Below, piece by piece: positions 36,360-46,380 of a stretch of DNA of 64,000 nt. The notes beneath the pieces are model-generated. The model was not told the origin of the DNA and did not search any database. It was given only the letters and a program-made list of their open reading frames with translations. Location: the NCBI GenBank assembly GCA_963921935.1, contig OY998176.1:179114445-179178444 (forward strand). The letters are read 5' to 3'. Origin of the DNA: Galeruca laticollis. Lineage: Eukaryota; Arthropoda; Insecta; Coleoptera; Chrysomelidae. A program made the translations under genes and the position numbers. How positions within the stretch are numbered: position 1 is the first letter of the stretch; each line of letters starts with the position of its first letter.

Positions 36360-37350
36360 TACATAGAGAGGGGAACCCAATTAGACTAGTAGGATTTAAA
36401 AACCCATTTACAGACTATTTTTCGATACTCAGAAAACAAACAAAAGAAAAATGGAACACAGGTTTCCAAGAAAGCATAAAAGGTCGCTTTTATAAAACAA
36501 TACAACCAAATATCCCAAATTAAGTATGGTTTAAAACATACCAAAACAGGAAAATCATTACAAATATAAACAGAATGAGAAGCAACCATGCCATGTATCC
36601 GGAGTATCAATTTAAAATTAGACTAGTAAATAGTCCAGACTGTACATGTGGTAGCATAGGAAATCTAAAACATGTCATCCTAGAGTGTCGCAATAATACC
36701 TTACAGATCAACAAGCTCTTTCATCAGTTAGTCCAAAAAAAAATCCCATTACCCATTAATCTGGAATATCTACTAAGCAATCAGGAATGTTTCACTGCAT
36801 TACATCAATATATAAATGACGCGGGTATAAAATTGTAAATATAGAATAAGTCTGTGTTTCCCACTCTTATGTTTACCCATCCAAGGATTAACACCTGTGT
36901 AAGTCTACACCTGTCCGGGAGGTCCTCCGGCAATTAAATTTTCCTAACAAGTGTCCCTGCCTCAAAAAAAAAATAATAATATAAAAAAAAATCAAAAGAA
37001 GATTAAAAGAAGATTAAAAATAACAAAAAATTATTAAAAAAAGAAAAAAAAAATATTAAATTTAAAAAAAGGCTATAGAAGCATCTAACACATTGAAAGT
37101 GCCTATGTATGTGAAAAAAAATAATGAATTAAAAAAATATATTAAAAAGAAGAAAAAAAAATTTGTGCAGAAAAAAGTGGGAAAAAAATTGTAACAGAAA
37201 AACAGTTAATCAATTCATATAGTTTATTCTTCCATACTGGGAAAATTGACAAACCATAAGCTAATAAAGACTATCTTGAGTATACTTTACAAGATACCAA
37301 GTTTTGGCCAGTTGGCGGTAGCCAGTGCCATTAAATGAGTTAAAAAAACA
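36360..37350 (+). mobile_element. LINE C: 5'-truncated 3' end of an I-like LINE inside PLE2
   Basis: Coding remains run from about 36365 to the stop at 36838: FKNPFTDYFSILRKQTKEKW, then MRSNHAMYPEYQFKIRLVNS and CTCGSIGNLKHVILEC. They match the C-terminal end of LINE B ORF2 in order (there CTCGELDDLTHVILE). An in-frame stop lies near 36522. A 3' region follows with long A-rich stretches (36965-37200), ending near 37345 with a GCCAGTTGGCGGTAGCCA phrase comparable to the LINE B tail near 27450. Confidence 0.75.
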
Positions 37351-37399
37351 GACTTAAGAGGAATTTCCTTCTGATAAAAATAAACAATTTATAAACTTA

Positions 37400-37860
37400 A
37401 CATATTTTTGAACACCATCCTTATAAATTGAACCATTTTTAAAAAGTTTAGATATGAATATTTGCTTTAAAACTAATTAGAAATTTTCCAAAAATAACAA
37501 ATCAGGAGTTTATAAATTAAAATGTGGTAATGACATCTGTGATAAAGTTTATATCGGTAGAAATTTTAAAACTAGAATTTCATAACACAAACGTCGCTAT
37601 GCCAACAAAAAATTAGATTCTAACTATTCAAATCATTTATTAGAAAACCAACACACTTTCGGCCCAAATTTTGAAATTTTACATGTAGAACCTAAATCCT
37701 TTAAATTAAATCTTTGAGAAGCTCTTGAGATAAATAAAAAAAAATTTCAGGTAACCTTAACGACCAAATAGATATCAACCATTCGCCTTATTAAACCTAC
37801 TTACCTAGAAGATGGTATAGTGAATGAATTTCCAGGTAAACTTGTTGAGTACTTTTGTTA
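37400..37860 (+). pseudogene. PLE2 GIY-YIG endonuclease remnant
   Basis: SGVYKLKCGNDICDKVYIGR (about 37505-37565) is the GIY-YIG motif with the cysteine-rich insert typical of Penelope-like elements. FKTRIS, a stop, HKRRYANKKLDSNYSNHLLE and ALEINKKK follow. In Penelope-like elements this domain nicks target DNA for priming. Stops interrupt it near 37583, 37715 and 37767. Confidence 0.8.
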
Positions 37861-37925
37861 ATATTCGTAGAATTTCGTATTTATGCACTGTATAAGTTAA
37901 AAAAAATTCATTATACCTTCACTCC

Positions 37926-37962
37926 TTTGATAAAGCTACCTGTGTTAGTGAAACGCGTCACA
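37926..37962 (+). ncRNA. Hammerhead ribozyme-like motif 3, degenerate, at PLE2 3' end
   Basis: TTTGATAA, a weak stem II (GCTACC/GTTAGT) and GAAACGCGTC (37950-37959). The short palindromic ACGCGT followed by C is the minimal stem III and cleavage-site arrangement seen in Penelope-element hammerheads. The CTGATGA box has decayed. Confidence 0.45.
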
Positions 37963-37990
37963 AGTTTAAATTGAACATTAATTCAAATAT

Positions 37991-38799
37991 AATGAAGTGT
38001 TAAACAAATTAAATCGTTTTATCTCACTGTTCAATATAATATTAGATAATGCTTTGGATAATCTGTTAAACATGGCATTATGTGCCATAGAAATGCAGTA
38101 CTTATGTTTTCAAAGTTTATTTAATAATGATGTATTTAGATAAGGCATGGTAATTGCGAACGTGGTAGGAAATATAGAAAAACATAGACATCGTATTTGT
38201 TAATACCACATTAAAACAGAAATGCCATATGTATGTAAGTTTTAAGTTTTGTTAATAAATTTTAGCACTTTACCCTAGCTAACGTTATTCAGTCCTTTTT
38301 GTCGATTCTGTGTAATACATTCATATTATATTTATTCTAATATGTACCATAAACATTAATCTTTTTAAATTATTTTTGTGTTTATATATTTAGACAAACA
38401 TGAGAATGATTGTGCCATGGACAGACATGCACCAGCGTTTTTTTATTAATAATAAATATTTTTCTGAAAATTTGTTTCTTAATTCAAATTTCAATTTTTG
38501 CTGTTTATAATATAACTTACGGACAAATAAACTGTAATTATATAGGTCGATCTAAAATGGAATGGAAAATATAAGTGTTTTATTAGTACTTATAACAAAC
38601 AGTACAATCTATTTACATACTTCAAGCTCTGTTGGGGAAGCTTTCATTTAAATACATTGTACTATATTAAGTGCTAGTAAAAAATCTTTATCACCTAAGC
38701 TATTACAGCGTGATATGTACGTATCCTAGTCTAACTGTTGATGTCTTAATGATATAACTATTAAACGTTATGTTGCTGGCTCTATTTTGGCCCAACTAA
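37991..38799. other. Rbf intron, no recognised feature
   Basis: AT-rich, no coding sequence recognised. Confidence 0.4.
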
Positions 38800-38817
38800 G
38801 ATTATACCGTTGAAAAG

Positions 38818-39004
38818 TAAGGCGTCCAAAAGACGTCATAGAAGTGAGGCCCAAAAGATGTAATAGAAGTGACATCCAAAAGACGTAATAAAAATTACGT
38901 CTTTAGACATCATAGAAGTGACATCCAAAAGACGTAATTTCTATGACGTCTTTTGGATGCGTCTATTGAACGTCTTGTGGACGTACAATTGACGTCTTTT
39001 GGAC
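38818..39004. repeat. Cluster of short inverted repeats built on CCAAAAGACGT
   Basis: The motif (A)(C/T)(C/G)CAAAAGACGT(A/C) and its complement ACGTCTTTTGGA(T/C) occur at least seven times. A perfect 14-bp hairpin stem, CATCCAAAAGACGT (38922-38935) and ACGTCTTTTGGATG (38946-38959), sits in the middle. It ends about 130 bases left of an Rbf exon donor, inside the intron. Confidence 0.8.
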
Positions 39005-39136
39005 ATTATTTAGATGGCAGGTGCTACCTGGGAGGCCAAAGATTTTGATTAAGTTACATTTCATAAAAATCTTTGCATGGCCTAAAACCCAAAATATATA
39101 AACACTTAGTATCTTCAAGAAATTATTTGTACTTAC

Positions 39137-39335
39137 AGATATATCGGTCCTAATTTTCTTCTCATTTTTCAAAATGTTTTCAATGAATTTGTAAAAAAGA
39201 GTAATAGCATATTGAACCATGGTTTTTGCATCTTCTTTGCGGTTTTGGAAAGAGTTAGTGTAAGCAGCTACAAATTTTTCACTCAAATTATTTAAAACGT
39301 CTTGAATTTTTGCAGTAGGATCCACTCTACACGAT
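39137..39335 (-). CDS. Rbf: Rbf exon: pocket A, second part
   Basis: The acceptor ACTCTAG lies right of 39335 and the donor GTAAGT left of 39137. One base completes the codon begun in the previous exon, then SCRVDPTAKIQDVL, LSEKFVAAYTNSFQN and ITLFYKFIENILKNEKK follow. These match the E-S-C-x-x-x-P and L-Y-Y-K-x-L-E segments of p107. It ends at a codon border before the 29923-30126 exon, leaving a 9-kb intron that holds both Penelope-like elements and an X copy. Confidence 0.94.
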
Positions 39336-39507
39336 CTAGAGTATAAAAAAATATTTAAGCACTCATGTTCAATGGATTGTTAAATTTATATACATAGTGC
39401 CATTGTACGAAAGCAATTTTGCTAATTTGTTAAAAAAGACGGAAATTTCGTAAATTATTTTGATTTTAAATCATCAGTCGACATAATAATTTAATATACT
39501 GAGTGAA

Positions 39508-39775
39508 TAATATAAGGGTTCTGCCACATTATGATTCTAGAATTTCGGAATCTGATTCTAGAATCGCATTAGGGAATCTGATTCTAGAAACGTAATGTGA
39601 AAGAACCCTTATACCAAACAAGTGTCTAGCCATGGGCTTCAAGACGTTTACAGTTGCGGCGTCAAATTCTTTGGAATCGCACGTATGAAGAGCTTCTATG
39701 TAAATTATGTAGTACAGCCTTACAGAAATCTGATTCCGGAATACAATTCTAGAATCATAACGTTAAAGAATTCTA
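39508..39775. repeat. Imperfect palindrome with GATTCTAGAATC motifs (MITE-like)
   Basis: ATAAGGGTTCTGCCACATTA (39510) and the complement of TAATGTGAAAGAACCCTTAT (about 39593-39612) form ends of about 30 bases. Between and beyond them ATTCTAGAAT-type motifs recur, and a further half copy (CTGATTCCGGAATACAATTC) lies at 39729. No protein is encoded. Confidence 0.65.
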
Positions 39776-40240
39776 GTACATCCTATTAGTTCCATAGAAA
39801 AAAAATATATATAGGATTTATGTGAAATGTGAAGTCAAAGCATATTATACAAGTTACATATCAAATGAAGGCAATATTTTAATTATTTCTAGAAACGACA
39901 AAAAATGGAGCAGATGTTTCCTTAATTAAAGGGATCACACAAAATTAAAACGATTTAGAATCTAGTTATTTGTATTATCTGACAAAATAAGGCAAAGAAG
40001 ATAATATATACCGAAAAATGTATAGTTACAATTTCCTTGCGCAGTGATTTAAAGAAAATGAGTCATGAAGCAACACTGCAATTCTACAAATAAGTTATCG
40101 ACTTATTCAGTTCTGAATTCGTTGTAAATATGTAAATATTATTACACCAAATTATTTTATTTCAAAATGGTATCCATACTGTATTACTTTTCAAATCAAA
40201 CAAATGGGATGGAACATAATTGTGTCGATATATAACTTAC

Positions 40241-40413
40241 TCAAACACTTTTAGGAGGTATTCACTGGGAGCAGGAGATCTATTGTTCAATATATTATGC
40301 AGCCTTGTAATTTTTTGAGTTATAAATTTGTCAACTGACAAAGGTGAAGTGTCTGCTTCTCTAGGTAAATAACTTCTACCAGTTAACGGAGTATCAGGTG
40401 CATGTGGAGTGGC
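40241..40413 (-). CDS. Rbf: Rbf exon: start of pocket A
   Basis: The acceptor ATTTTAG lies right of 40413 and the donor GTAAGT left of 40241. ATPHAPDTPLTGRSYLPRE matches the T-P-L-T-G-R-x-Y-L motif just before pocket A in p130. In the family this stretch also carries S/T-P sites for CDK phosphorylation, and four S/T-P or T-P pairs are visible here. LHNILNNRSPAPSEYLLKVF begins the pocket itself. It ends two bases into a codon. Confidence 0.95.
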
Positions 40414-40468
40414 CTAAAATAAGTTTTTTCATTAAAATGTATTTCACAACAGATATTCCAAAACTTAC

Positions 40469-40518
40469 AATTCCATTTCTTCCAATATTTTGGGGAGAAG
40501 TAATAACTGAACACTCTG
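40469..40518 (-). CDS. Rbf: Rbf microexon, 50 bp
   Basis: The acceptor AAATTTAG and donor GTAAGT flank 50 bases. Two bases complete a codon, then ECSVITSPQNIGRNGI. The phase fits both neighbours and the 55-base intron to the next exon is very short. The linker region is poorly conserved in the family, so support comes from splice sites and phase rather than from similarity. Confidence 0.82.
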
Positions 40519-41198
40519 CTAAATTTGAAAAAACAAAAATGTGTTAGATTTGTTGTTTATTTGTATGTTTAAATTATATTATGGAAACCTTTTTTTGGAA
40601 ATATAGTTTTGTTGTCTATACATACTATTAGGAGTTCAATTTTCATACAATTTTACATTTAATAATAACTTTTAACATTATATTTACTGGAAGAAAATTG
40701 TGATTGGCAATATTCTCGACTTAGGTTCTTTAAATAAGAAACCAATCAGAATTTTTTTAGCAGAAGAATTGTAACAACTGAACTTTTTCTGCCCATAACA
40801 TACTCATATTCATCCATCTAAATTATTCCAGTTGCTCTCATTTTCTCTCTATTTCAAACAAAAACATTCAACTAAAGATAGACTAACTGTCATTCATAAA
40901 TCCTTAGTAAACGCCATCAATCGTTATGTTTGGGGAAAAAGTAATTTATACTTCTTTGGCAATGCTGCACTAGGCTCCACCTCAATATTGAACTAATATC
41001 ACGAATTTGAAATATAAGGCATGGAGAAATATATAGATCACTATAAAATATTTATAAAAGTTGTACAATATTTAATTGATAGAAAGATAGGTTCAAATAT
41101 ATAGTGAGACAGTCCAAATATCTGAAAAACATTCAATAGATCTTTCTCATGTTCACAATTACCACCAATAGCCAAGCTTTTAATCGCCAACTAGACTA
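40519..41198. other. Rbf intron, no recognised feature
   Basis: AT-rich, no coding or repeat structure recognised. Confidence 0.4.
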
Positions 41199-41219
41199 AT
41201 ATATACATACATATATACA

Positions 41220-41252
<33 letters not shown>
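41199..41252. repeat. (ATAC)n microsatellite
   Basis: About ten ATAC units with some TATA variation at both ends. Confidence 0.92.
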
Positions 41253-41253
<1 letters not shown>

Positions 41254-41289
41254 GACTCCAGAGTAAATTCTTTCAGATATTTATTCCCG

Positions 41290-41322
41290 AGCTTTCGAAT
41301 AATTTTTATTCATTATCAAGGG
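41290..41322 (-). ncRNA. Hammerhead ribozyme-like motif 4
   Basis: On the minus strand, CTTGATAAT leads into a perfect 6-bp stem, GAATAA-AAA-TTATTC (41311-41297), then GAAAGCTC. The core differs from CTGATGA by the same two changes as motif 1. No Penelope-like coding sequence is next to it. Confidence 0.5.
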
Positions 41323-41453
41323 CTATAAATAATTGGTCAATGTTATCATTATTAATAATTAAATGAAATAATAAATACTTACATAAAATCTATAGCGAAT
41401 TTTGGAAAAGTTGTAAATTTTTATAATAAATTCTTTTAAACATAAATCAATAA

Positions 41454-42314
41454 GGGTTTTTTAGCGAGCTGCTGGTTATAACCCAGTGGTTATTTGCGGT
41501 AACAGGCGGTTATTCACTCGCTAAAATGAAGTGGTTACAAATAATTGGTTATAAACGCCACAACATAACCTTAAAATACTTGTTGTTAAGTATCTATATT
41601 ATATCAATACTATTGTTTATCTTTAGTCAGAGTTATTTAATGTATGGAGTGTAATGAATAACGAAGAATTATTGCTGTTAGCATTGCTGATTCATCAGAG
41701 GCTGTCCAATAGTTTGTACATATTATCAAATAGTTTTATTTCCTTGGGACATTCCTCAGCCAAAGTTATATTATGTAAATATTTAAGAGAATCCCACATC
41801 AGATTAGATCCAGAAAATATTTGGTTGGATGCTTATCATGAGATGTCTTTTTTTCAACTCTTTCGTATGCAAAAAACAACCTTCCACAGTTTGTGCAATG
41901 AAATAATTGCAAAAGATGATCATGCTCTGGTAAAAAAAAATATCGAGGCGGTCGGTATCCTACTGAACCCAAGAAAAGTATGCTAGTGTTTTTGTGGTAC
42001 ATCTCAAAACAAGACACACTTTACTATCTATATCTGATAGATTTGGACTTGTTCAGTTAAGAATATTGTTAATGCTTTTTTGTACATTATCATATACAAA
42101 TCAAGACAAATTAACATTTTCTTTATGGTTAAGACCATTCCCTTTTAAAACAAGAGTGGGGGGGGGTTAGAACCACTGCCAGTTACCCACCACTTGACTA
42201 TGGTAACTGAAGTTATTACCGTGGTCATTGATTTGACATTTTGGTATTTACCATTTGTGGCAAAAAATTGAATGGTTTCAACTTTTTGTGACCAGTAACT
42301 CGCTAAAAAAACCC
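41454..42314 (+). mobile_element. PIF/Harbinger-like element, 861 bp, TAA target duplication
   Basis: The left end GGGTTTTTTAGCGAGCTGCT and the right end (…CAGTAACTCGCTAAAAAAACCC) are inverted repeats of about 25 bases. Both are flanked by TAA (41451-41453 and 42315-42317), the trinucleotide duplication typical of PIF/Harbinger. A transposase fragment lies inside. The element is too short to hold a full transposase and a Myb-like gene, so it is an internally deleted copy. Confidence 0.82.
41654..42120 (+). pseudogene. PIF/Harbinger transposase, N-terminal part
   Basis: From ATG 41654: MNNEELLLLALLIHQRL, FFQLFRMQKTTFHSLCNEII. After a shift in an A run near 41940 it continues with YRGGRYPTEPKKSMLVFLWY and then a stop near 42058. 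The F-R-M-x-x-x-T-F and R-G-G-R phrases are typical of the region before the DDE catalytic domain of Harbinger transposases. The catalytic domain is missing. Confidence 0.72.
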
Positions 42315-42414
42315 TAATGAAAAACTCAAAAAACAATATGACAATAAACAAAATATTTGATCTTGAACTACTATAATTTTTATTTTTTTATCATAAAATT
42401 AAAGATTGTTATGA

Positions 42415-42630
42415 CACAAATGTTGTGTTTGACTATCCTGTTGAATTCTGTTATATTTTCTCATGTTTCATCCAACACCTTTGCTCCCATGTTTCACATC
42501 TTTTATTGGTTGTACCGTACTGATGACGGCTAATGAGCCAGAAACATTCATGTCTGCGGTTACCACTCTTTTCAGTAGCCCCTTCTTTTATTTGCGTGCA
42601 ATACCCACCAATCTATTCGTTGCTTATTAT
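42415..42630. repeat. Foldback repeat (FB family), copy c, right half
   Basis: It contains TTGAATTCTGTTATATTTTC, GCTCCCATGTTTCACATC, CCGTACTGATGACGGCTAAT, GTCTGCGGTTACCACTC and TTTGCGTGCAATACCCACCA, in the same order as the other FB copies. The left arm is absent. Confidence 0.75.
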
Positions 42631-42636
42631 ATATAA

Positions 42637-43267
42637 GATCAAAAATGGATAACGCGTGAATTTAACAAAAACAAAGAGCAAACAACAAGTGTTATCATGG
42701 GAAAGCACGCAAAAATAAAGAGGTTACTGAAGAGGAGTGGTAACCGTAAACATGCACGTTTCTAGCTCATTAGCCTTCATCAGTACGGTATAACCAAGTA
42801 TGGATGTGAAACTTGGGAGCAACGATGTTGAATGAAACATGGAAGAACACAAACAACGGAAAATAACAGGACGACCAAACGCACATTTGTGCAATCAATT
42901 GGAAGATTCCGATTTTGGAACAACAACCAATATCAACACGGAGGCGCATAAAGCCCTCCTGTCTGGAAAAAACTAACCCAGGATGAAGAAACAAGATCAA
43001 AAATGGAAAACGCGTGAATTTAACAAAAACAAAGAGCAAACAACAAGTGTTATCATGGGAAAGCACGCAAAAATAAAGAGGTCACTGAAGAGGAGTGGTA
43101 ACCGTAAACATGCATGTTTCTAGCTCATTAGCCTTCATCAATACGGTATAACCAAGTATAGATGTGAAACTTGGGAGCAACGATGTTGAATGAAACATGG
43201 AAGAACACAAACAACGGAACGCACGAATGAGCGTTTGGTTGTCCTGTTATTTTCCGCATGTTTACGG

Positions 43268-43268
<1 letters not shown>
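42637..43268. repeat. Foldback repeat relative, copy d, with a 358-bp tandem duplication
   Basis: GATCAAAAATGGATAACGCG at 42637 and GATCAAAAATGGAAAACGCG at 42995 start two nearly identical units. They contain GTGGTAACCGTAAACATGCA and AAACTTGGGAGCAACGATGT, complementary in order to copy c. The second unit turns back on itself: GCGTTTGGTTGTCCTGTTAT (43229) is the complement of a stretch in the first unit near 42870. Copies c and d therefore make a large inverted structure. Confidence 0.78.

Positions 43269-43309
<41 letters not shown>
43269..43309. repeat. (TA)n microsatellite
   Basis: TA repeat between the FB copy d and X copy 2. Confidence 0.95.
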
Positions 43310-43314
<5 letters not shown>

Positions 43315-45434
43315 TATTATAATAATATGAATTATTATTGTTTTTATTTTAATTAGTTTTTAGTTGATTTATTTATTTTATTTATAATTTAATATAAAGT
43401 CGGTGACATGTAGACTCCTCTCTTTGGGTTCCGGACGCACATATATAATAAATTATACCTTTTGTTAGTTACTTCTTATTTTTTTATAGTTGGATATATA
43501 CGGAAATTAATTGTTTTATAAATATACAACTCTTACTTTGATGATTATGGTTATTATTCCAAAGAATGAATGAAGTGAGCAATTCTTGCTAAATTTATTA
43601 TGGATATTGAATAAAATAAAATGCAACACACTTTTCAGAAACTAGTTTAATAAAATTATTGAGATCAAAATTTAAATTATTTATGACACCAAATTTTCCT
43701 GATGCCGCCACTGTATGATCTACAGTCATGCGCACTGAATTGTTATTGAGCATAAACACTACCGCGTCGGCGCATATGACAAGCGTACGCTTTCATCTAG
43801 TCCAAAGCTAAGCTAAATGTGGTATTCACAGTTTATGATACATGCACGAGATATTTACAAGATTTCACGTTTAGATATACGTTGAAATTATCGATATACT
43901 ATTCAAAAAACAATACAATTGCATATATGAGTGATATGATAATAGAATAGTGATGGAAAGAAATAATTAAGCATGCATTAGGAAAAAGAAATGGAAGATA
44001 AATGATATTTTATATACAGTGTGGACAATGACGAAACAAATTAATTATTCTAGGTAAGTACAAATTTATATCTATTAGTTATAATTCATGGATATCCATG
44101 TATGTGATTTGATATATAGCATCTTAAAATGCTTAGGCCTTTTATGAACAAATTTAGTTATGTGTTGAAAATATATTTTATTGTTCACTAATTGTGTTTT
44201 GGAATTCCAGAATTAATATTTAAATAACACAGATCTTAATTCTTTCTTCAGTATAGCTATACGTTTCTGCTGCAAGCGTCTCCCCAATTCTTGATGATTT
44301 CTTATGCGAAAGAAATGCCCCTTCTGGTCACTCTCCCGTTTTCACACAGTTTTAAAGACTTATATTTTTATTATTTCATAACTTTTAAATTCAAAATCTA
44401 GTTTTATTCCATTTAATTATAAAATTTTTATTGAGGACTCTCACTTAGATGTTCTCGCTTCAGCTACCCACGCTCCAACTTCTTTTTTTTATAAATCAAC
44501 AAACTTTTTCCACAGTAAAATTCAAAGCCTTCTTTTTACAGTCTGTCACAAAATAATTGTTTGTTTGAGAGTTTTTGGTTATAAATGTAGAAATAGTTCT
44601 TTTAAAAGTCCTGGAGGATATCAACAATTATTTGTACATATGTGTAGAGTTTTAAAATTTTCATAAATTGTCTTTTTCACTTATGACAATGAATTGTTTC
44701 GTTAGTTTTTGCCTTTTTAGGGTATTCTCATCTACATTAAATTACATAAAACTCACAACCTAAAATATCTATTATATATGCAATCGTATGGTTTTAAATT
44801 TTCTAATTTTTGCTATATTAATTATATATAAACTAGAAGTTATTTCCAAATTTGCTTTTAATATTAAATATTCTATTAGTAACTAACAAATTTAAGTTGG
44901 CAATAAATTCACTAATTTTTTTATTACTTCCTTTTTGTTAAACTTCATGATTACAATATTTCATTGACATATAGCTTGGCTATGTTCCGTATGTCAACCA
45001 AATATTAATTATTTCAAACTCTTTTACAATTATAATCTTTTCTAAATATTGATAAACAATTATTGACTCGAATACTAATTTATTTTATTTCAGATCTCAA
45101 GTAATGCTACATTATAATTACCCGGATATTTATATGGCAGTGTTCAGAATATTTTGATAAATGTTGACATTGACTTGAGCTTGGATTATTTATTAAGGTA
45201 AAATTTTGTAATTATTTAAACAATACTATCATTAAAATTTTTATTCATTATCCTTGTAACTCATTTGGTAAATGCTTTTCTTAATATGTGATTATATAAC
45301 TGCTCAATTCATTCAATTCGTTTAGATAAACTCTTAGTTTTTAACTTGGTTGTGTCTACTGATACAACATGCGTATTAATATATCATCTTTGTATCTGGT
45401 AAATTATTTTAATATATTAGAGGATTAGTTCAAT
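43310..45434. repeat. Repeat family X, copy 2
   Basis: Matches 6785-8367 along about 1.6 kb: GGTGACATGTAGACTCC and CTCTTTGGGTTCCGGACGC near 43400, GAATGAATGAAGTGAGC near 43566, ATAGCATCTTAAAATGCTTA near 44117. It continues 500 bases beyond the point where copy 1 is interrupted, so it shows the undisturbed element. The right end GGATTAGTTCAATATATATA runs into (TA)n. No protein frame is recognisable. Confidence 0.65.
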
Positions 45435-45445
45435 ATATATATATG

Positions 45446-45493
<48 letters not shown>
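45435..45493. repeat. (TA)n microsatellite
   Basis: TA repeat with one GTAA interruption near 45446. Confidence 0.95.
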
Positions 45494-45497
<4 letters not shown>

Positions 45498-46018
45498 CAA
45501 AATATAAGAAATTATTTGTCAAAGTCATTTTCACAGGTTATAATCTAACCTTATTTCCTTTTCTATTAACGTCAAAAACAAATTATCTGTCAAAGTCATT
45601 TTATAAGGTTATAATCTAACCTCAAATTCAAACTTCATTGAATAATTATAAAGTAACCTAAAAAAATTAAAATAACTAAGTAACGAACAAACAAATTATG
45701 TATCGATTTGTCTTATGTGAAATATGACATCAAGTATATTATAATTATATTTATTTTTACATTTACAAATTTTTTAATGATTATTTATATTGAATTTACT
45801 TAAAATATTTTACACGTAAGTACTTATATTTATTTCTCTATTTTTAAATCATATTTATATTTGTATATGTATTATAGTGCCCTGAAGAAGTGTCAAAAGG
45901 ACACGAAAGCTTGGCGGCATTTTGTAAATAAAAGATCTTGGCGTTGATACTTTGGACTGAAATCCCCGTTATCCCCACCTATATAGCATTTTTCAGTCGT
46001 TATATAAAAAAAATTTTT
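45494..46018 (+). repeat. (TA)n-bounded unit with internal duplication and a hammerhead-like motif
   Basis: TCTGTCAAAGTCATTTTATA-like units at 45517 and 45591, each followed by GGTTATAATCTAACCT, form a 75-base direct repeat. A hammerhead-like core lies at 45882. (TA)n borders both sides. No protein is encoded. The arrangement parallels 32729-33067. Confidence 0.6.
45882..45920 (+). ncRNA. Hammerhead ribozyme-like motif 5, exact core and stem II
   Basis: CTGAAGA (45882-45888) fits CUGANGA. GTGTC-AAAAG-GACAC forms a perfect 5-bp stem II (45890-45904) and GAAA follows at 45905. AAGCTT next to it could form a minimal stem III. Of the five motifs this one has the best core and stem II. Confidence 0.6.
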
Positions 46019-46020
46019 TT

Positions 46021-46041
46021 ATATATATATATATATATATA
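46021..46041. repeat. (TA)n microsatellite, short
   Basis: About ten TA units. Confidence 0.9.
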
Positions 46042-46166
46042 GTCGGTAAATTAAGAACATTGCTTTTATATATAGACGCAAATTAAAACAATATTCTCGC
46101 TTACCAACTCAACAGTGCAAACTTTTGCATGTTTAATAAGACAAAAATTAGAACAGTCTACAGTTT

Positions 46167-46349
46167 TCAGATTGATGTTGATGTTGCCAAAAATCGCAAC
46201 ACCTTGTGCTCACCTTTTGAGCGACAGTAGGACGAAAACTGTGAAAATCCATTTATATCAATTGCTGATAGTTCTGTATGTGATATACAAAGAATGTCAA
46301 ACCTTTCTACATCTAGTAATAAATTTATTTCTACTACTTTATTATTCAA
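46167..46349 (-). pseudogene. LINE endonuclease fragment
   Basis: The minus strand reads VVEINLLLDVERFDILCISH, then TELSAIDINGFSQFSSYCR. This matches the start of an APE-type LINE endonuclease (L-x-P-D-I-L-C-L-S-E-x-W, then G-F and Y-C-R). The catalytic glutamate position carries histidine-threonine instead. Only about 60 residues are present. Confidence 0.55.
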
Positions 46350-46380
46350 ACTTTGAGCATATGTAACACCGAGAACATAT

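Larger units (their letters stand above)
35900..37990 (+). mobile_element. Penelope-like element 2 (PLE2), split by a LINE insertion
   Basis: The N-terminal part (35935-36350) and the C-terminal GIY-YIG part (about 37400-37860) of a Penelope-like polyprotein surround about 1 kb of LINE 3' end. The whole RT core is absent. It follows PLE1 head to tail and also ends in a hammerhead-like motif (37926). The order N-terminal, foreign LINE, endonuclease indicates that insertion and deletion both hit this copy. Confidence 0.75.

Noticed and set aside
46115..46366. 83-residue plus-strand frame
   Set aside because: Antisense to the endonuclease fragment, which has family motifs.
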